From NCBI RefSeq assembly GCF_002209555.1, contig NZ_NJIF01000009.1, positions 124,001-188,000 of the forward strand: a stretch of 64,000 nucleotides of DNA, written 5' to 3'. The DNA is from Achromobacter insolitus. Its GTDB lineage: Bacteria > Pseudomonadota > Gammaproteobacteria > Burkholderiales > Burkholderiaceae_B. The position numbers were made by a program, and so were the translations under genes. The notes beneath the pieces are model-generated. The model searched no databases, was not told the DNA's origin, and saw only the letters and a program-made list of their open reading frames with translations. Positions 19,624 through 28,525 of the stretch are shown one piece after another (position 1 is the stretch's first letter; each line of letters opens with the position of its first letter).

Positions 19624-21492
19624 TCAAGCCAGGGCCTGACCCTGGGGCGCCCTCAGCGCCAGCGTGGCCGTCAGCACCGTCTGCCCTGGCCGCGACGCGA
19701 CATTGAGCTGGCCTCCCACCCGGGCGATACGGGTATGCATACTGCGCATGCCGACGCTGATGCCAGCCCGCAGCACCGCCGCCACATCGAAACCGGCACC
19801 GTCATCTTCGATACGCAGCTCCAGGCTATCCGGGTCGGACTGGCGCAGCGCTACCTCCACACGCCGAGCGCGGCTGTGTTTCAGCACGTTTGCCAGCGAC
19901 TCTTCCACCAGCCTGGTCAGCGCCATGCATTGCAGGGCACTGGGCGGCGCGAGCCACTGCTCGGGAACCCGCCAGTTGGCCTGCAGATCCAGCTCGTCAA
20001 ACAGCTGCATGAAGCGATGGCGCAAAGGCGCTATCCACTCACGTGGCGTGGCCGGCACCTTGATGCCTGCGCTCGATCCGCTGTCGATGGTCTGCCGCAG
20101 GTCGTCGCGCAGCAGCTTGAGCATGGAAAGGAATTGCTGGCTGTGCACCGGCGTGCTGGCCTGCTCCACCATCGCCATCATGCGCACCAGCGAGCCGCCC
20201 AGGCCGTCGTGCAGATCATGGGCGATCTGCAGCCTGTCCTGCAGCCTGGCGTTGGCCAGCGCCAGCGTGTGTTCGCGCTCCAGGGTCGTGGCCAGCTCCG
20301 TGCGCGCCTGGTCGATGCCGTCCGCCAGCTCCTGGTTGAAGCGTTCGATACGGCGCACATTGCGCGCGTGACGCAGCCCCAGCACGGCAGACATGCACAG
20401 CGTGACCACCACGCTGGTAAACGGCGTGTAGGTGCTTTCGGTATCGATGAGCTTAAGCACCCGCAGCAGGTCGTGCGCGCTGGCCGCCAGAAAGACAAGC
20501 AGACACACCGCCAGCATTCCGTGCTCCGGCTTGCGCGTACGCAGCGCGTGCAGGGGGAATTGCAGGCAATTGGCGAAGAAAATCCCTGACACGATCAACA
20601 CGATGCCCAACTGCACCCTGGCCAGCTGTCCCTGCGGCACGAACGCCTCCAGCGCCAGCAACGCGGCTGTAAGCACCCACAGCGCCTTTTCCACGCGCGG
20701 CAGGGACTGCCCGCCAAAGCGCCAGGTGAAGATGCAGAAACAGGCGACATAAAGCACCAGCACCATGATGTTGGCGCGTGCCGCCATGAGACTGTTCGGG
20801 AAAGGCCAGGGACTGGTCATCAGGACGTTGGCGATGAACAGCACCCAGAACAGGGCCATCAGCGCATACCAGCCGTAAACGCGCTGCTCTCGGCGCATGA
20901 GCCAGATGCAGAAGCACAGCCCGCCCAGGACGGCCGACACGATCAGATTCAACGTGAACAGCGTGCGATGGCGCCACCACAGGTCCTCATACAACTGCAG
21001 CACCGTCCATTGCCCGCCCAGGTGAACCGGCCCCAGGCCAGGCGACTGACCCGCCACACCGACCACCCGGATCCACAACGTATTCTCGCCAGGACCCACC
21101 AGGGCATCGGGGATGAGCCAATACCGCGGCATGTTCCAGCTGCGCGAAAGCGGCTCGGTCAGATGCGCATCGCTCCAGATCCGCTGGTCATTGATGTAGA
21201 CCTCGCCCGCCATGACGACGGATTCCAGCGCCAGCGCAACCTGCCCTGTGCCATGGCAGTCATGGCGCCAGCCTATCCGGTACCAGGCCGTGCCGCTGTA
21301 CCCCGGCCAACGGGCGCTCCAGTCATCCGGCAGCTGCACGGCCTGCCACTGGGCCGCATCCGGTCGCCGGCCGTCATCGCTACCCTTGGCAACCTGTACG
21401 GACGAGACCTGCGCCGTGCAGGCGCCCGCCGGCTCCTGCGCCCAGGCCGGCGCCAGCCATAATGCCAGCCACAGGACGGCCAGCCACTTCAA
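19624..21492 (-). CDS. 7TMR-DISM-type sensor histidine kinase, NarL/HPK7 class
   Basis: I start this 622-residue kinase at TTG 21492, whose bases overlap the response-regulator stop (TTGA). That gives a textbook signal peptide ending PAWAQ; an ATG start at 21579 would put a long polar leader before it. Residues 20-160 form a periplasmic beta-sandwich (WYRIGW, then VYINDQRIW), then about seven membrane helices (170-370), a coiled coil, the phosphoacceptor His428 in LHDGLGG, and an HATPase_c domain with LVEESLANVLKHS and DDGAGF. It should phosphorylate the co-operonic LuxR-type regulator. The stimulus, perhaps a carbohydrate-like ligand on the sandwich, is unknown. Confidence 0.82.
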   Translation of the reverse strand: MKWLAVLWLALWLAPAWAQEPAGACTAQVSSVQVAKGSDDGRRPDAAQWQAVQLPDDWSARWPGYSGTAWYRIGWRHDCHGTGQVALALESVVMAGEVYINDQRIWSDAHLTEPLSRSWNMPRYWLIPDALVGPGENTLWIRVVGVAGQSPGLGPVHLGGQWTVLQLYEDLWWRHRTLFTLNLIVSAVLGGLCFCIWLMRREQRVYGWYALMALFWVLFIANVLMTSPWPFPNSLMAARANIMVLVLYVACFCIFTWRFGGQSLPRVEKALWVLTAALLALEAFVPQGQLARVQLGIVLIVSGIFFANCLQFPLHALRTRKPEHGMLAVCLLVFLAASAHDLLRVLKLIDTESTYTPFTSVVVTLCMSAVLGLRHARNVRRIERFNQELADGIDQARTELATTLEREHTLALANARLQDRLQIAHDLHDGLGGSLVRMMAMVEQASTPVHSQQFLSMLKLLRDDLRQTIDSGSSAGIKVPATPREWIAPLRHRFMQLFDELDLQANWRVPEQWLAPPSALQCMALTRLVEESLANVLKHSRARRVEVALRQSDPDSLELRIEDDGAGFDVAAVLRAGISVGMRSMHTRIARVGGQLNVASRPGQTVLTATLALRAPQGQALA

Positions 21493-22199
21493 TCGAGCAG
21501 GCCGCGCGTGCGCGCCGCGTGTATCGCCCGAGTCCGAGAAGAAACGGCGAGCTTGCGATAAATGTGCTTCACGTGGCATTCCACGGTGTAACGCGACAAG
21601 AACAGCTCCTCGGCGATCTCGCGGTTGCCCAGTCCCTCGGACACCAGGCGCAGTATCTGGCTTTCACGCGGGCTCAGTGTTTCGCCCGGATCGGCGGAAT
21701 CGCCCGCTTCCGGGCCCCCGGCATTGGCCGGGCTCGCCGGCCTGGGGCGCAGCTCTTCGATGATGCGGCGCGCCACGAAGGGGTCGATGGGAGCGCCTCC
21801 CCGCAACACACTGCGTATCGACAGGGACACCTCCAGGTCGTCCCGCTCCTTGAGTACGTAGCCCGTCGCGCCTGCGCGCAACGCGGCAAGAATCGCGTCT
21901 TCGGTGCTCCAGGCAGAAATGACCAGGATCGCCAGGCTGGGATCTTCCGCGTGCATCTCTGCAATCAGCTCCGTGCCATTGCCGTCGGGCAGACCCAGAT
22001 CGACCAGCGCCAGCGCAAACGGCTGGCTGGCGAGCCTCTCGCGCGCTTGCGCCAGCGTAGCCGCGAACACCAGCGCTTCCGGCGCATAGCCGAGCTGCAG
22101 CAGCAAGCCTTCCAGCCGGCGGCAGATCAGGGGTTCGTCCTCCACCAGCAGCACCGGGGCAGGCAGCGTCGACTCGGAAGCAAGCATATGGGCAGTCAT
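21489..22199 (-). CDS. LuxR/NarL-family response regulator
   Basis: This 236-residue regulator has a receiver domain (residues 14-130) with acidic pocket Glu20-Asp21, phosphoacceptor Asp67 in LVDLGLPD and the conserved Lys in VLKERD. A LuxR-type helix-turn-helix follows (about 165-230): LSPRESQILRLVSEGLGNREIA, cut by a serine/glycine-rich linker from the receiver. It is the first gene of a two-gene operon with the kinase. A second ATG four codons in (Met5) is an alternative start. The target genes are not obvious. Confidence 0.88.
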   Translation of the reverse strand: MTAHMLASESTLPAPVLLVEDEPLICRRLEGLLLQLGYAPEALVFAATLAQARERLASQPFALALVDLGLPDGNGTELIAEMHAEDPSLAILVISAWSTEDAILAALRAGATGYVLKERDDLEVSLSIRSVLRGGAPIDPFVARRIIEELRPRPASPANAGGPEAGDSADPGETLSPRESQILRLVSEGLGNREIAEELFLSRYTVECHVKHIYRKLAVSSRTRAIHAARTRGLLD

Positions 22200-22305
22200 C
22201 GGATGAGAGCGGGCGGAATTGCCCAGACTGAACTATGTCTCAGGCCGGCAGCATGGCATATCCCTGGAAGTTGGTATTTTCACAGATTCGATCAATGCAA
22301 CGCGC

Positions 22306-23832
22306 TCAGGCGATGCCGGACGCCGAAACGCGGACCGGCAGTTGGTCGGCGGGCCGGCTTTCGAGCATGTCCGTCAGTTCCCGCCGCTGGGCGGCGTAGC
22401 CCGGATCATCGAAAAGATTGTCCATCTCGTCCGGATCTTCGGACAGGCAATACATCTCGCCCGCGCCGCTTCCCAGTTCCATGGTCAGTTTCCAGTCGCG
22501 CGTGCGCACCGTGCGCAACTTCAGCTCCACGCCGCAGCGCGATGCCGCCACGTCCCATTCGCTCAGCGCGAACTCACGGCCGGCATCCCGGCCTTCAAGC
22601 AGCGCACGCAGGCTGCGGCCATGTACCGGCCCCAGGGCGGACGCGCCGCCGTAGTCGTAAAAGGTCGCTGCCAGGTCCAGCGTGGACACAGGGTCTTCCA
22701 CCCGCTGCCCGGCCACGACGCCGGGCCCGCTGGCCACCATGGCCACGCGCAGCAGGCCCTCGTACGGCATGGGCCCCTTCAGCATCAGCCCATGGTCGCC
22801 CAGCCATTCACCATGGTCGGACGTAAAGATCACCAGGGTGTTCTTGTCCAGGCCATACTCGCTCAGGGCCTTCATGACCCGCCCGATCTGGTGGTCCACC
22901 AGCGAAATCATGCCGTAGTAGTTGGCGATGATTTGGCGCAGCGCCTCGTCGGACTGGGTCGGCATCCGCGAGAAATTCTGGCGCACCGCCTGCACCTCCG
23001 CGTTGCCCATGGGCTTGCTCTCCATGCTGGCCCTGTGCCACCAGGGCCGGCGGTCGTAGTCGGTGACGCGATGCCGCGGCAGATCCACTTCGTCGGGATG
23101 ATGCAGGCGCGACCAAGGTTCAGGACAATCGAAAGGGTGATGCGGATCTGGAAACGAAGCCCACAGGCAGAACGGGCTGTCTCGGTGCTCCCGCAGATAG
23201 TCGATGGTCCGGTCGCCGATCCAGGTCGAATTGTGCCAGGCCACCGGCAATGCGGAATGGAAGGTTTGCGGCGCGCCGCTGGCCGGCCCCAGATCGGTCT
23301 GGTACAGCTGGTTGCGCAACTCTCCCAGTCCGTCGCCATAGTGCCAGCGCGAATGGTTCAAGCCTCCCGGCAACGGCGTGGGCAGCCAGTAGTTATGGCC
23401 CTCGACCACCAGCTCTACGTGCTCGAATCCCATATACGGTCCCGCCCAGCCCGGGCCCATGCCTGCCTCGCTGTACTGGCACTCGGGCCGTCCCGTGGCC
23501 TGGAACGTGTGGTGGGTGGAGAAATGCGCCTTGCCGATGAAGCCCGTGTCGTAGCCCGCGGCGGCAAGGCTGCCGGCAAAGCCCGCCTCGCCGGTGCGCA
23601 AGTCCAGGTCTATGCCGTTGTCGCAGACGCCATGCGTCAGCGGCAGCAGGCCTGTCAGCATGGAGGCGCGCGAAGGCTGGCAGACGACATTGGGCGTGAT
23701 GCAGGCCGCAAAATGCGTGCCGCTGCGCGCCAGATGGTCGATATGCGGCGTCTTGACCCGCCGCCCGGCAAAGCCCAGGCAATCGCCGCGATGCTGGTCG
23801 GTCGTGATGAGCAGGATGTTGGGACGTTTCAT
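22306..23832 (-). CDS. sulfatase-family hydrolase (formylglycine type)
   Basis: At 508 residues this is an alkaline-phosphatase-superfamily sulfatase. Cys51 in CQPSR fits the CxPxR signature that becomes formylglycine. Metal ligands include Asp12 in TTDQ and the FTSDHGEWLGDHG segment near residue 340, which resembles choline-sulfatase and phosphonate-monoesterase relatives. There is no signal peptide, so it acts in the cytoplasm on an imported sulfate ester. It overlaps the upstream Bug gene by 4 bases (ATGA), and a LysR gene diverges from that operon, so uptake and desulfation of one substrate is likely. No anaerobic maturase is present nearby. Confidence 0.87.
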   Translation of the reverse strand: MKRPNILLITTDQHRGDCLGFAGRRVKTPHIDHLARSGTHFAACITPNVVCQPSRASMLTGLLPLTHGVCDNGIDLDLRTGEAGFAGSLAAAGYDTGFIGKAHFSTHHTFQATGRPECQYSEAGMGPGWAGPYMGFEHVELVVEGHNYWLPTPLPGGLNHSRWHYGDGLGELRNQLYQTDLGPASGAPQTFHSALPVAWHNSTWIGDRTIDYLREHRDSPFCLWASFPDPHHPFDCPEPWSRLHHPDEVDLPRHRVTDYDRRPWWHRASMESKPMGNAEVQAVRQNFSRMPTQSDEALRQIIANYYGMISLVDHQIGRVMKALSEYGLDKNTLVIFTSDHGEWLGDHGLMLKGPMPYEGLLRVAMVASGPGVVAGQRVEDPVSTLDLAATFYDYGGASALGPVHGRSLRALLEGRDAGREFALSEWDVAASRCGVELKLRTVRTRDWKLTMELGSGAGEMYCLSEDPDEMDNLFDDPGYAAQRRELTDMLESRPADQLPVRVSASGIA

Positions 23833-24797
23833 TGCTGCTTGCTGGTGGCGGTTTTGATGTCGGAAAGCACGGGCGCGAGAAGGCGGATGTCGTGGGCGAT
23901 ACGGTCGCGCAGGCCCTGCCCGTCCTCGTCGCCCACGATCATGCCCTGGGCTTGCATCTTGTCCCGAACCTCCGGGCTCTTAAGGACGGCTGCGATGGAG
24001 CGCTGCAGTTCGGCAAGCACCGGCTGCGGCGTCTGCGCCGGCGCGAACAGGCCGAACCAGCTGTAGAAGGTGAAGTCCTTCACCTCGTCTTTCACCATCG
24101 GCAAATCAGGCGCGCCCGCGATGGGCGCCGCGCCGGCGTTGGCAAGGCCCTGCACCTTGCCCGCCTTGATCTGCGGCACGGCCGTGCTGGCAACGATGAA
24201 CATCAGGTCGACCTGGTTGCCCATGACGCCCACGAACCCCTGGGGCGCGGCCTTGTACGGCACGTGCTTGAGAGAAATGCCGGCAGCGTGTTCGAACAGC
24301 GCCATTGCCAGGTGGTGGGTCGAACCCGGGCCGCCGCTGGCATACGTAATAACGTCGGGCCGGGCTCGCGCCTGGTCCAGCAGTTCGCGCAAGGACTTGA
24401 ACGGCGCGGCAGGCGAGGCGACCAGCACGTATTGCAGGGTCGATAGCGTGGCGATCGGCGCGAAGTCCTCGGTTCGGTACGGCACGTCCTGCATCAGATA
24501 CGGCACCGCCGTAAACGAGGCGTCCGGCCCCAGCAGCAAGGTATAGCCGTCGGGCTTGGCCCGAGCCACCGCCTGGGTGCCGATGACGCCGGCTCCTCCC
24601 GCGCGGTTTTCCACGATGACGGGAACGCCCCATTGCCGGGACATTTCCGCGGCAACCAGGCGTCCCACGTTATCGGCAGCGCCCCCGGGTACAGACGGCA
24701 CGACCAGCGTAACCGGACGGTCCGGATAGGCCGCGCAGGCCACCAAGGGCACCGCGAGGCTCAAGGCGGCCAGCGCGCCGCGCACACGTTTCAGCAT
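23829..24797 (-). CDS. Bug-family periplasmic solute-binding protein
   Basis: This 322-residue protein starts at ATG 24797, with GGAG 6 bases upstream. A signal peptide ends near ACAAYPD; the Cys makes a lipoprotein conceivable but there is no good lipobox. The fold markers are VTLVVPSVPGGAADN, ENRAGGAGVIG and DLPMVKDEVKDFTFYS. It is co-transcribed with the sulfatase and opposite a LysR gene. Inference: it binds the substrate that the sulfatase then cleaves, or its product. Confidence 0.87.
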   Translation of the reverse strand: MLKRVRGALAALSLAVPLVACAAYPDRPVTLVVPSVPGGAADNVGRLVAAEMSRQWGVPVIVENRAGGAGVIGTQAVARAKPDGYTLLLGPDASFTAVPYLMQDVPYRTEDFAPIATLSTLQYVLVASPAAPFKSLRELLDQARARPDVITYASGGPGSTHHLAMALFEHAAGISLKHVPYKAAPQGFVGVMGNQVDLMFIVASTAVPQIKAGKVQGLANAGAAPIAGAPDLPMVKDEVKDFTFYSWFGLFAPAQTPQPVLAELQRSIAAVLKSPEVRDKMQAQGMIVGDEDGQGLRDRIAHDIRLLAPVLSDIKTATSKQQ

Positions 24798-24878
24798 GAT
24801 TGTCTCCATCCTGCGGCTCGCCTCGTTCCGGGGAGCTCGCTGGCAAGGATCATCTGCCAGCCCATCATTCCAGTCCAA

Positions 24879-24904
24879 TGATATATTTTTGCCTTTCCAT
24901 ATCA
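24879..24904. promoter_or_regulatory. LysR-type operator between divergent genes
   Basis: TGATAT (24879-24884) and ATATCA (24899-24904) are perfect arms 14 bases apart, flanked further out by CCAA at 24875 and TTGG at 24908. This lies 15-41 bases before the LysR ATG, where such regulators normally bind their own promoter and that of the divergent operon. Confidence 0.5.
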
Positions 24905-24919
24905 GACTTGGTATGTAGA

Positions 24920-25894
24920 ATGAATCCTCCCAGCGCCGTGCCCACCCTGCAGCCTGGCTGGTATCTGCGCGGCCGGCTACGCCTGCGCCATCTGCAGCTC
25001 ATGCTGCTGCTGGATGAAGTCCACAACGTCGGCGCGGCGGCGCAACGCATGGCCACCACCCAGCCCGCGGTGTCGCGCATGATCGCCGAACTGGAAGACA
25101 TGCTCGGCGCGCGGCTGTTCGACCGGACGCCAAAAGGCACTTTCCCCACTCCCCACGGCGACTCCCTGATCCGGCATGCCCGCTGGGTCCTGGGCGACCT
25201 GGAACGCATGAGCGGCGAATGGTCCGGCGCGCCCGACCTGGACGTGGAGACCATTCATCTCGGCGTCAACTCCGCGGCGGCCGCCTACCTGGTGCCGCGC
25301 GCGCTGCTGCGCTTCGAACGGCAAGCCGCCAATGTCAATGTGTTGGTGCGCGAGGGTTCGCTGGAAGCCTTGGTGCCCGACCTGCACACCCGCAAGCTCG
25401 ACCTGCTGGTCGCGCGCATGGGCGCAGCCGTGCGCACGCCCGACACCATGGCGCAAGTGCTGTACGAGGAACCGATGTGCGTGTGTGCGCGCAACGGGCA
25501 TCCGCTGGCGGGCGTGGCACAGGTCTCGTGGACGCAACTGGCCGCCTACCCCTGGATCATGCCGCCCCGCGGCAGCCCCGCGCGCATCGGCCTGGACATG
25601 CTGCTGCAGCGCCATGGCCAGTACCCGCCGTCGCGCATCGAATCGGCTTCGGCGTTGAACAACATGATGCTGATGGCCAGCAGCGACCTGTTATCGCTAT
25701 TGCCCCGCTGCGTCGCCCGCCACCCGGCCAGCGGCCGTGAGCTGGCCATCCTGGACATCGAACTGCCGCCCGTGTTCGGCCCTTTGGGCATCGTGCGGCA
25801 CCATAGTCTGGATCTGTCGCCGCGCATGCTGGATTTGATCGAATGCCTGCGCGCGGAAGCGGCCGAGGCAGCGGCCGCCCCCATGACGCGTTGA
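24920..25894 (+). CDS. LysR-family transcriptional regulator
   Basis: This 324-residue regulator starts at ATG 24920; an upstream in-frame start at 24800 would run through the operator. The helix-turn-helix covers about residues 20-80 (AAAQRMATTQPAVSRMIAELEDMLGARLFDRT). The inducer domain then has two periplasmic-binding-like lobes, with MCVCARNGHPLAG and PPVFGPLGIV. It is divergent from the Bug-sulfatase operon and probably activates it in response to its substrate. The residues resemble GbpR/CbbR-like regulators only in general terms. Confidence 0.87.
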   Translation: MNPPSAVPTLQPGWYLRGRLRLRHLQLMLLLDEVHNVGAAAQRMATTQPAVSRMIAELEDMLGARLFDRTPKGTFPTPHGDSLIRHARWVLGDLERMSGEWSGAPDLDVETIHLGVNSAAAAYLVPRALLRFERQAANVNVLVREGSLEALVPDLHTRKLDLLVARMGAAVRTPDTMAQVLYEEPMCVCARNGHPLAGVAQVSWTQLAAYPWIMPPRGSPARIGLDMLLQRHGQYPPSRIESASALNNMMLMASSDLLSLLPRCVARHPASGRELAILDIELPPVFGPLGIVRHHSLDLSPRMLDLIECLRAEAAEAAAAPMTR

Positions 25895-25934
25895 GCGCAG
25901 GCGGAACACGCGCTCGCGCATTCCGCCTTGATCG

Positions 25935-28073
25935 CTATGCCGTGGCGCGGCGAGCGGTCAGCCATTGCGCCGGCTTGAGCGCCTTGTCGACTATGCGGAT
26001 CTCGCCAATGCTGCCGAAGAAGCCATCGGCGCGCTCGCCATCCCACGAACCTGCCCCGATGACCCAAGGCATGTCCGCGGCCAGCGTTGCCAGACCGGGC
26101 GCGTTGCTGACGTTGCGCAGTACCGGCGCGCCCTCGATGTAGAGGATGGTCTCGTGCGTGGCGTCGTCGTTCACCACCGCGACGTGCAGCCACTTGTCCG
26201 CGATGATTTCACCGGACCAATTCGTCTTCCCGCCGCGCTCGCCCGCCACGACCGGCACGACCTCCCACTGGATCTCGCGCAGGCTCGACAACGCGAAGAT
26301 CAGGGGCGGGGATTCCGGATCGCCGCCATTGAAGCCCGCCAGGTCGCCGCGCTTGCCGTCGCGCGTCATCACGTTCATCCAGGCATGCTTCTGGGCGCTC
26401 CAGTCCTTGTCGATCTTGAGGAAAGCCTCGACCGTATAGCCGCCAGGCACCGTGGCGCTGTTGATCGCAGCGGCGGCATCGGTGGTGAAGTAGCTCATGC
26501 GCGCCGTGTTCTTGTCTGTGTTCAGGAAGCGCACCGAACCCGGCGCGGCGGACAGATAGTGATGATCGTCCGACCAAAGCAGGTCGCCTTCCTGTGCGCC
26601 AGCCACGCCATCCACATTGAGCGCCGCGCGGCGTATCGGGTTCAGGCCTGTCACGTCCGCGACGGTTTCGCCCACTTTGACGGGCTGTCCTGCCTTGCCG
26701 CCGAAGAAGCGCCAATGCGCCAGGGTTCCGGCCACCAGCGGGTAGTCATCGGCATTGGCGGCGGGTTTCTGTTCGACGGTGGCGGGATCCGTGTAGTTGG
26801 CCAGGATCAGCGCCGTCGCCTGTTCGACCAGCGAGGTATGCGAGGGCTTCGCGGCCTTGAACGTCTTGTTGAAACCGGAGAACCGGCTGGCGAAGTCCAT
26901 CTTGATCGTGAACTGCTCGTTGGGCGCGGTCAGCACTGCCTGATCGAAGGCATTGAGCGTGTCCTTGGGCTTTTGCGGCACCCACGGCGAAAACGACAGC
27001 ACCCGGATCTCGTTGTTGCCCAGGTCGAATTCGTACAAGCGCATCAGGCCGTTTCCGCCCTGATAAGCCATTTGGTAGTCCACTACCATTTCCTCCACCG
27101 CATTGCCGTACGCGTTGGTCTTGGTCAGCCGCGTCGCGCCGTGGTAATGGCCATTGAGCGTCATGAAGATCTGATCGTTGTCGCGGATCAGCTTCTCCCA
27201 CAGCATCTTGCCGTAGGGGACTTCCAGAGGACTGATGCCGTCCTTGTCGATATTGAGCAGCTGGTGGTTGATCAGGATGGCGGGCAAGGTGGGATTGGCG
27301 CGCAGCACCTGGGTGGCCCAGGCCAGCGCGTCGTTCGACACGCGCCAAGACAGAGACAGCACCAGGAACTTCTGCCCTTCGGCCTCGAACACGTGATACT
27401 CGTGGAAGCCGCTGGCGTCGCGACCGCCGAAGGTGGCCTGCTGCCTGGCGCGGGTGGCGCTGAAATGCTGCAGATACGGTTCCTTGGCCAGATCGCGCTG
27501 CGCGTCCGTGTTGGCCGACTGGCTGCTCTCGTCCACGTAGTCGCGATCGACGATCACATCGTGATTGCCCGCCAGGATCGAGTACGGCACCTTGGCATCT
27601 TCCAGCACCTTCATCGCGGCGCTCGCCACCTTCCATTGATCAGGCTTGCCCTGCTGGTCGACCACGTCGCCCAGATGAACCAGGAAGGGAATATTGAGCG
27701 CCTGCGCGTGCTCGGCCACCCAGCGCGTCTGGGCCTGGAAGGGTTCGCTGCCGTACTTGCGCATGAACTGCTGGTTTTCGGCGTCCGTGGCGTAACGCGA
27801 ATAGAACTGAGTGTCGGGCAACACCGCCAGCGCGAAACTCGACACCAGAGCCGGCTGGGGCTTGCCGGTACCGCCATCGCCGTCCTCGGCATCGTCGTCA
27901 TCGCCACCGCTGTTGCAGCCGCTGAGCAGGAAACCGCCCATGGGCAAAAGCGTCACCCCCAGGCCGGCGCGCAGCAAGCTACGCCTCCGGTCATCCGGTA
28001 CGAGCAGCGATGTTTCCGCCACCTGCTCCACGTCTTGCGTACCGATCTGTCCGTTCTTGCCGTGCTTCGTCAT
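25935..28073 (-). CDS. Tat-exported lipoprotein metallophosphoesterase with LamG-like C-domain
   Basis: This 712-residue protein has a twin-arginine signal (DRRRSLLRAG, residues 28-37) followed by a lipobox LLSGC, so it should be Tat-exported, folded, and lipid-anchored, with an Asp/Gly-rich tether. Residues 80-400 are a calcineurin-like phosphoesterase: LPDTQF, HLGDVV, LAGNHD, LINHQL and LNGHYHG give the full metal set. About 490-710 look like a concanavalin/LamG sandwich. Such pairs occur in surface phosphodiesterases acting on phosphorylated polymers. The substrate is unknown. It ends 40 bases from the convergent LysR gene. Confidence 0.85.
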   Translation of the reverse strand: MTKHGKNGQIGTQDVEQVAETSLLVPDDRRRSLLRAGLGVTLLPMGGFLLSGCNSGGDDDDAEDGDGGTGKPQPALVSSFALAVLPDTQFYSRYATDAENQQFMRKYGSEPFQAQTRWVAEHAQALNIPFLVHLGDVVDQQGKPDQWKVASAAMKVLEDAKVPYSILAGNHDVIVDRDYVDESSQSANTDAQRDLAKEPYLQHFSATRARQQATFGGRDASGFHEYHVFEAEGQKFLVLSLSWRVSNDALAWATQVLRANPTLPAILINHQLLNIDKDGISPLEVPYGKMLWEKLIRDNDQIFMTLNGHYHGATRLTKTNAYGNAVEEMVVDYQMAYQGGNGLMRLYEFDLGNNEIRVLSFSPWVPQKPKDTLNAFDQAVLTAPNEQFTIKMDFASRFSGFNKTFKAAKPSHTSLVEQATALILANYTDPATVEQKPAANADDYPLVAGTLAHWRFFGGKAGQPVKVGETVADVTGLNPIRRAALNVDGVAGAQEGDLLWSDDHHYLSAAPGSVRFLNTDKNTARMSYFTTDAAAAINSATVPGGYTVEAFLKIDKDWSAQKHAWMNVMTRDGKRGDLAGFNGGDPESPPLIFALSSLREIQWEVVPVVAGERGGKTNWSGEIIADKWLHVAVVNDDATHETILYIEGAPVLRNVSNAPGLATLAADMPWVIGAGSWDGERADGFFGSIGEIRIVDKALKPAQWLTARRATA

Positions 28074-28243
28074 CTCTGCTGCCTGTTCAAAAAAGGCGGG
28101 AGTCTAGAGAGGCGCGATGACGAGGGGATGACCAAGTCCGACATGCGAATGCAAGAATGCCGGTACGCAAGCACGCGTTGCCACAGTCATGCAACACGGT
28201 GGTGCTACACAGCCAAGCCACATAGTCAACAATAACGACGGGC

Positions 28244-28282
28244 AACAAAAAAGACCCGATGGCCATGCGGCTAAAGGGTCTT
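28244..28282 (-). terminator. terminator of tRNA-Pro
   Basis: On the minus strand AAGACCC pairs with GGGTCTT (7 bp) with a short GCC/GGC inner stem, followed by a run of six T. It sits 25 bases after the tRNA 3' end. Confidence 0.75.
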
Positions 28283-28305
28283 CTGTCGGGTGTGACCACT
28301 AATCA

Positions 28306-28383
<78 letters not shown>

Positions 28384-28478
28384 GTTACTTCAACTTTCTT
28401 GATTTGGCTGCGCTCAGTGCAACCAGATCATCTTTCGCTTTGACGGTACCGCTACGCTTCAGGCTACTGGGTTCCCCA

Positions 28479-28504
28479 AATCGGGTTTTCCAATCGGGTT
28501 TTCC
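28479..28504. repeat. immediate tandem duplication of 13 bp
   Basis: AATCGGGTTTTCC occurs twice head to tail with no mismatch, in the gap between ispB and the tRNA. It looks like a slippage duplication. The remaining 95 bases up to the tRNA hold its promoter region, where I see no confident -35/-10 pair. Confidence 0.8.
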
Positions 28505-28525
28505 AAAAATTTTTGCCTAATTCGC

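Noticed and set aside
20968-24066. Long plus-strand frames opposite the kinase, regulator and sulfatase genes
   Set aside because: They are mirror images of genes with clear catalytic motifs and show no domain of their own.
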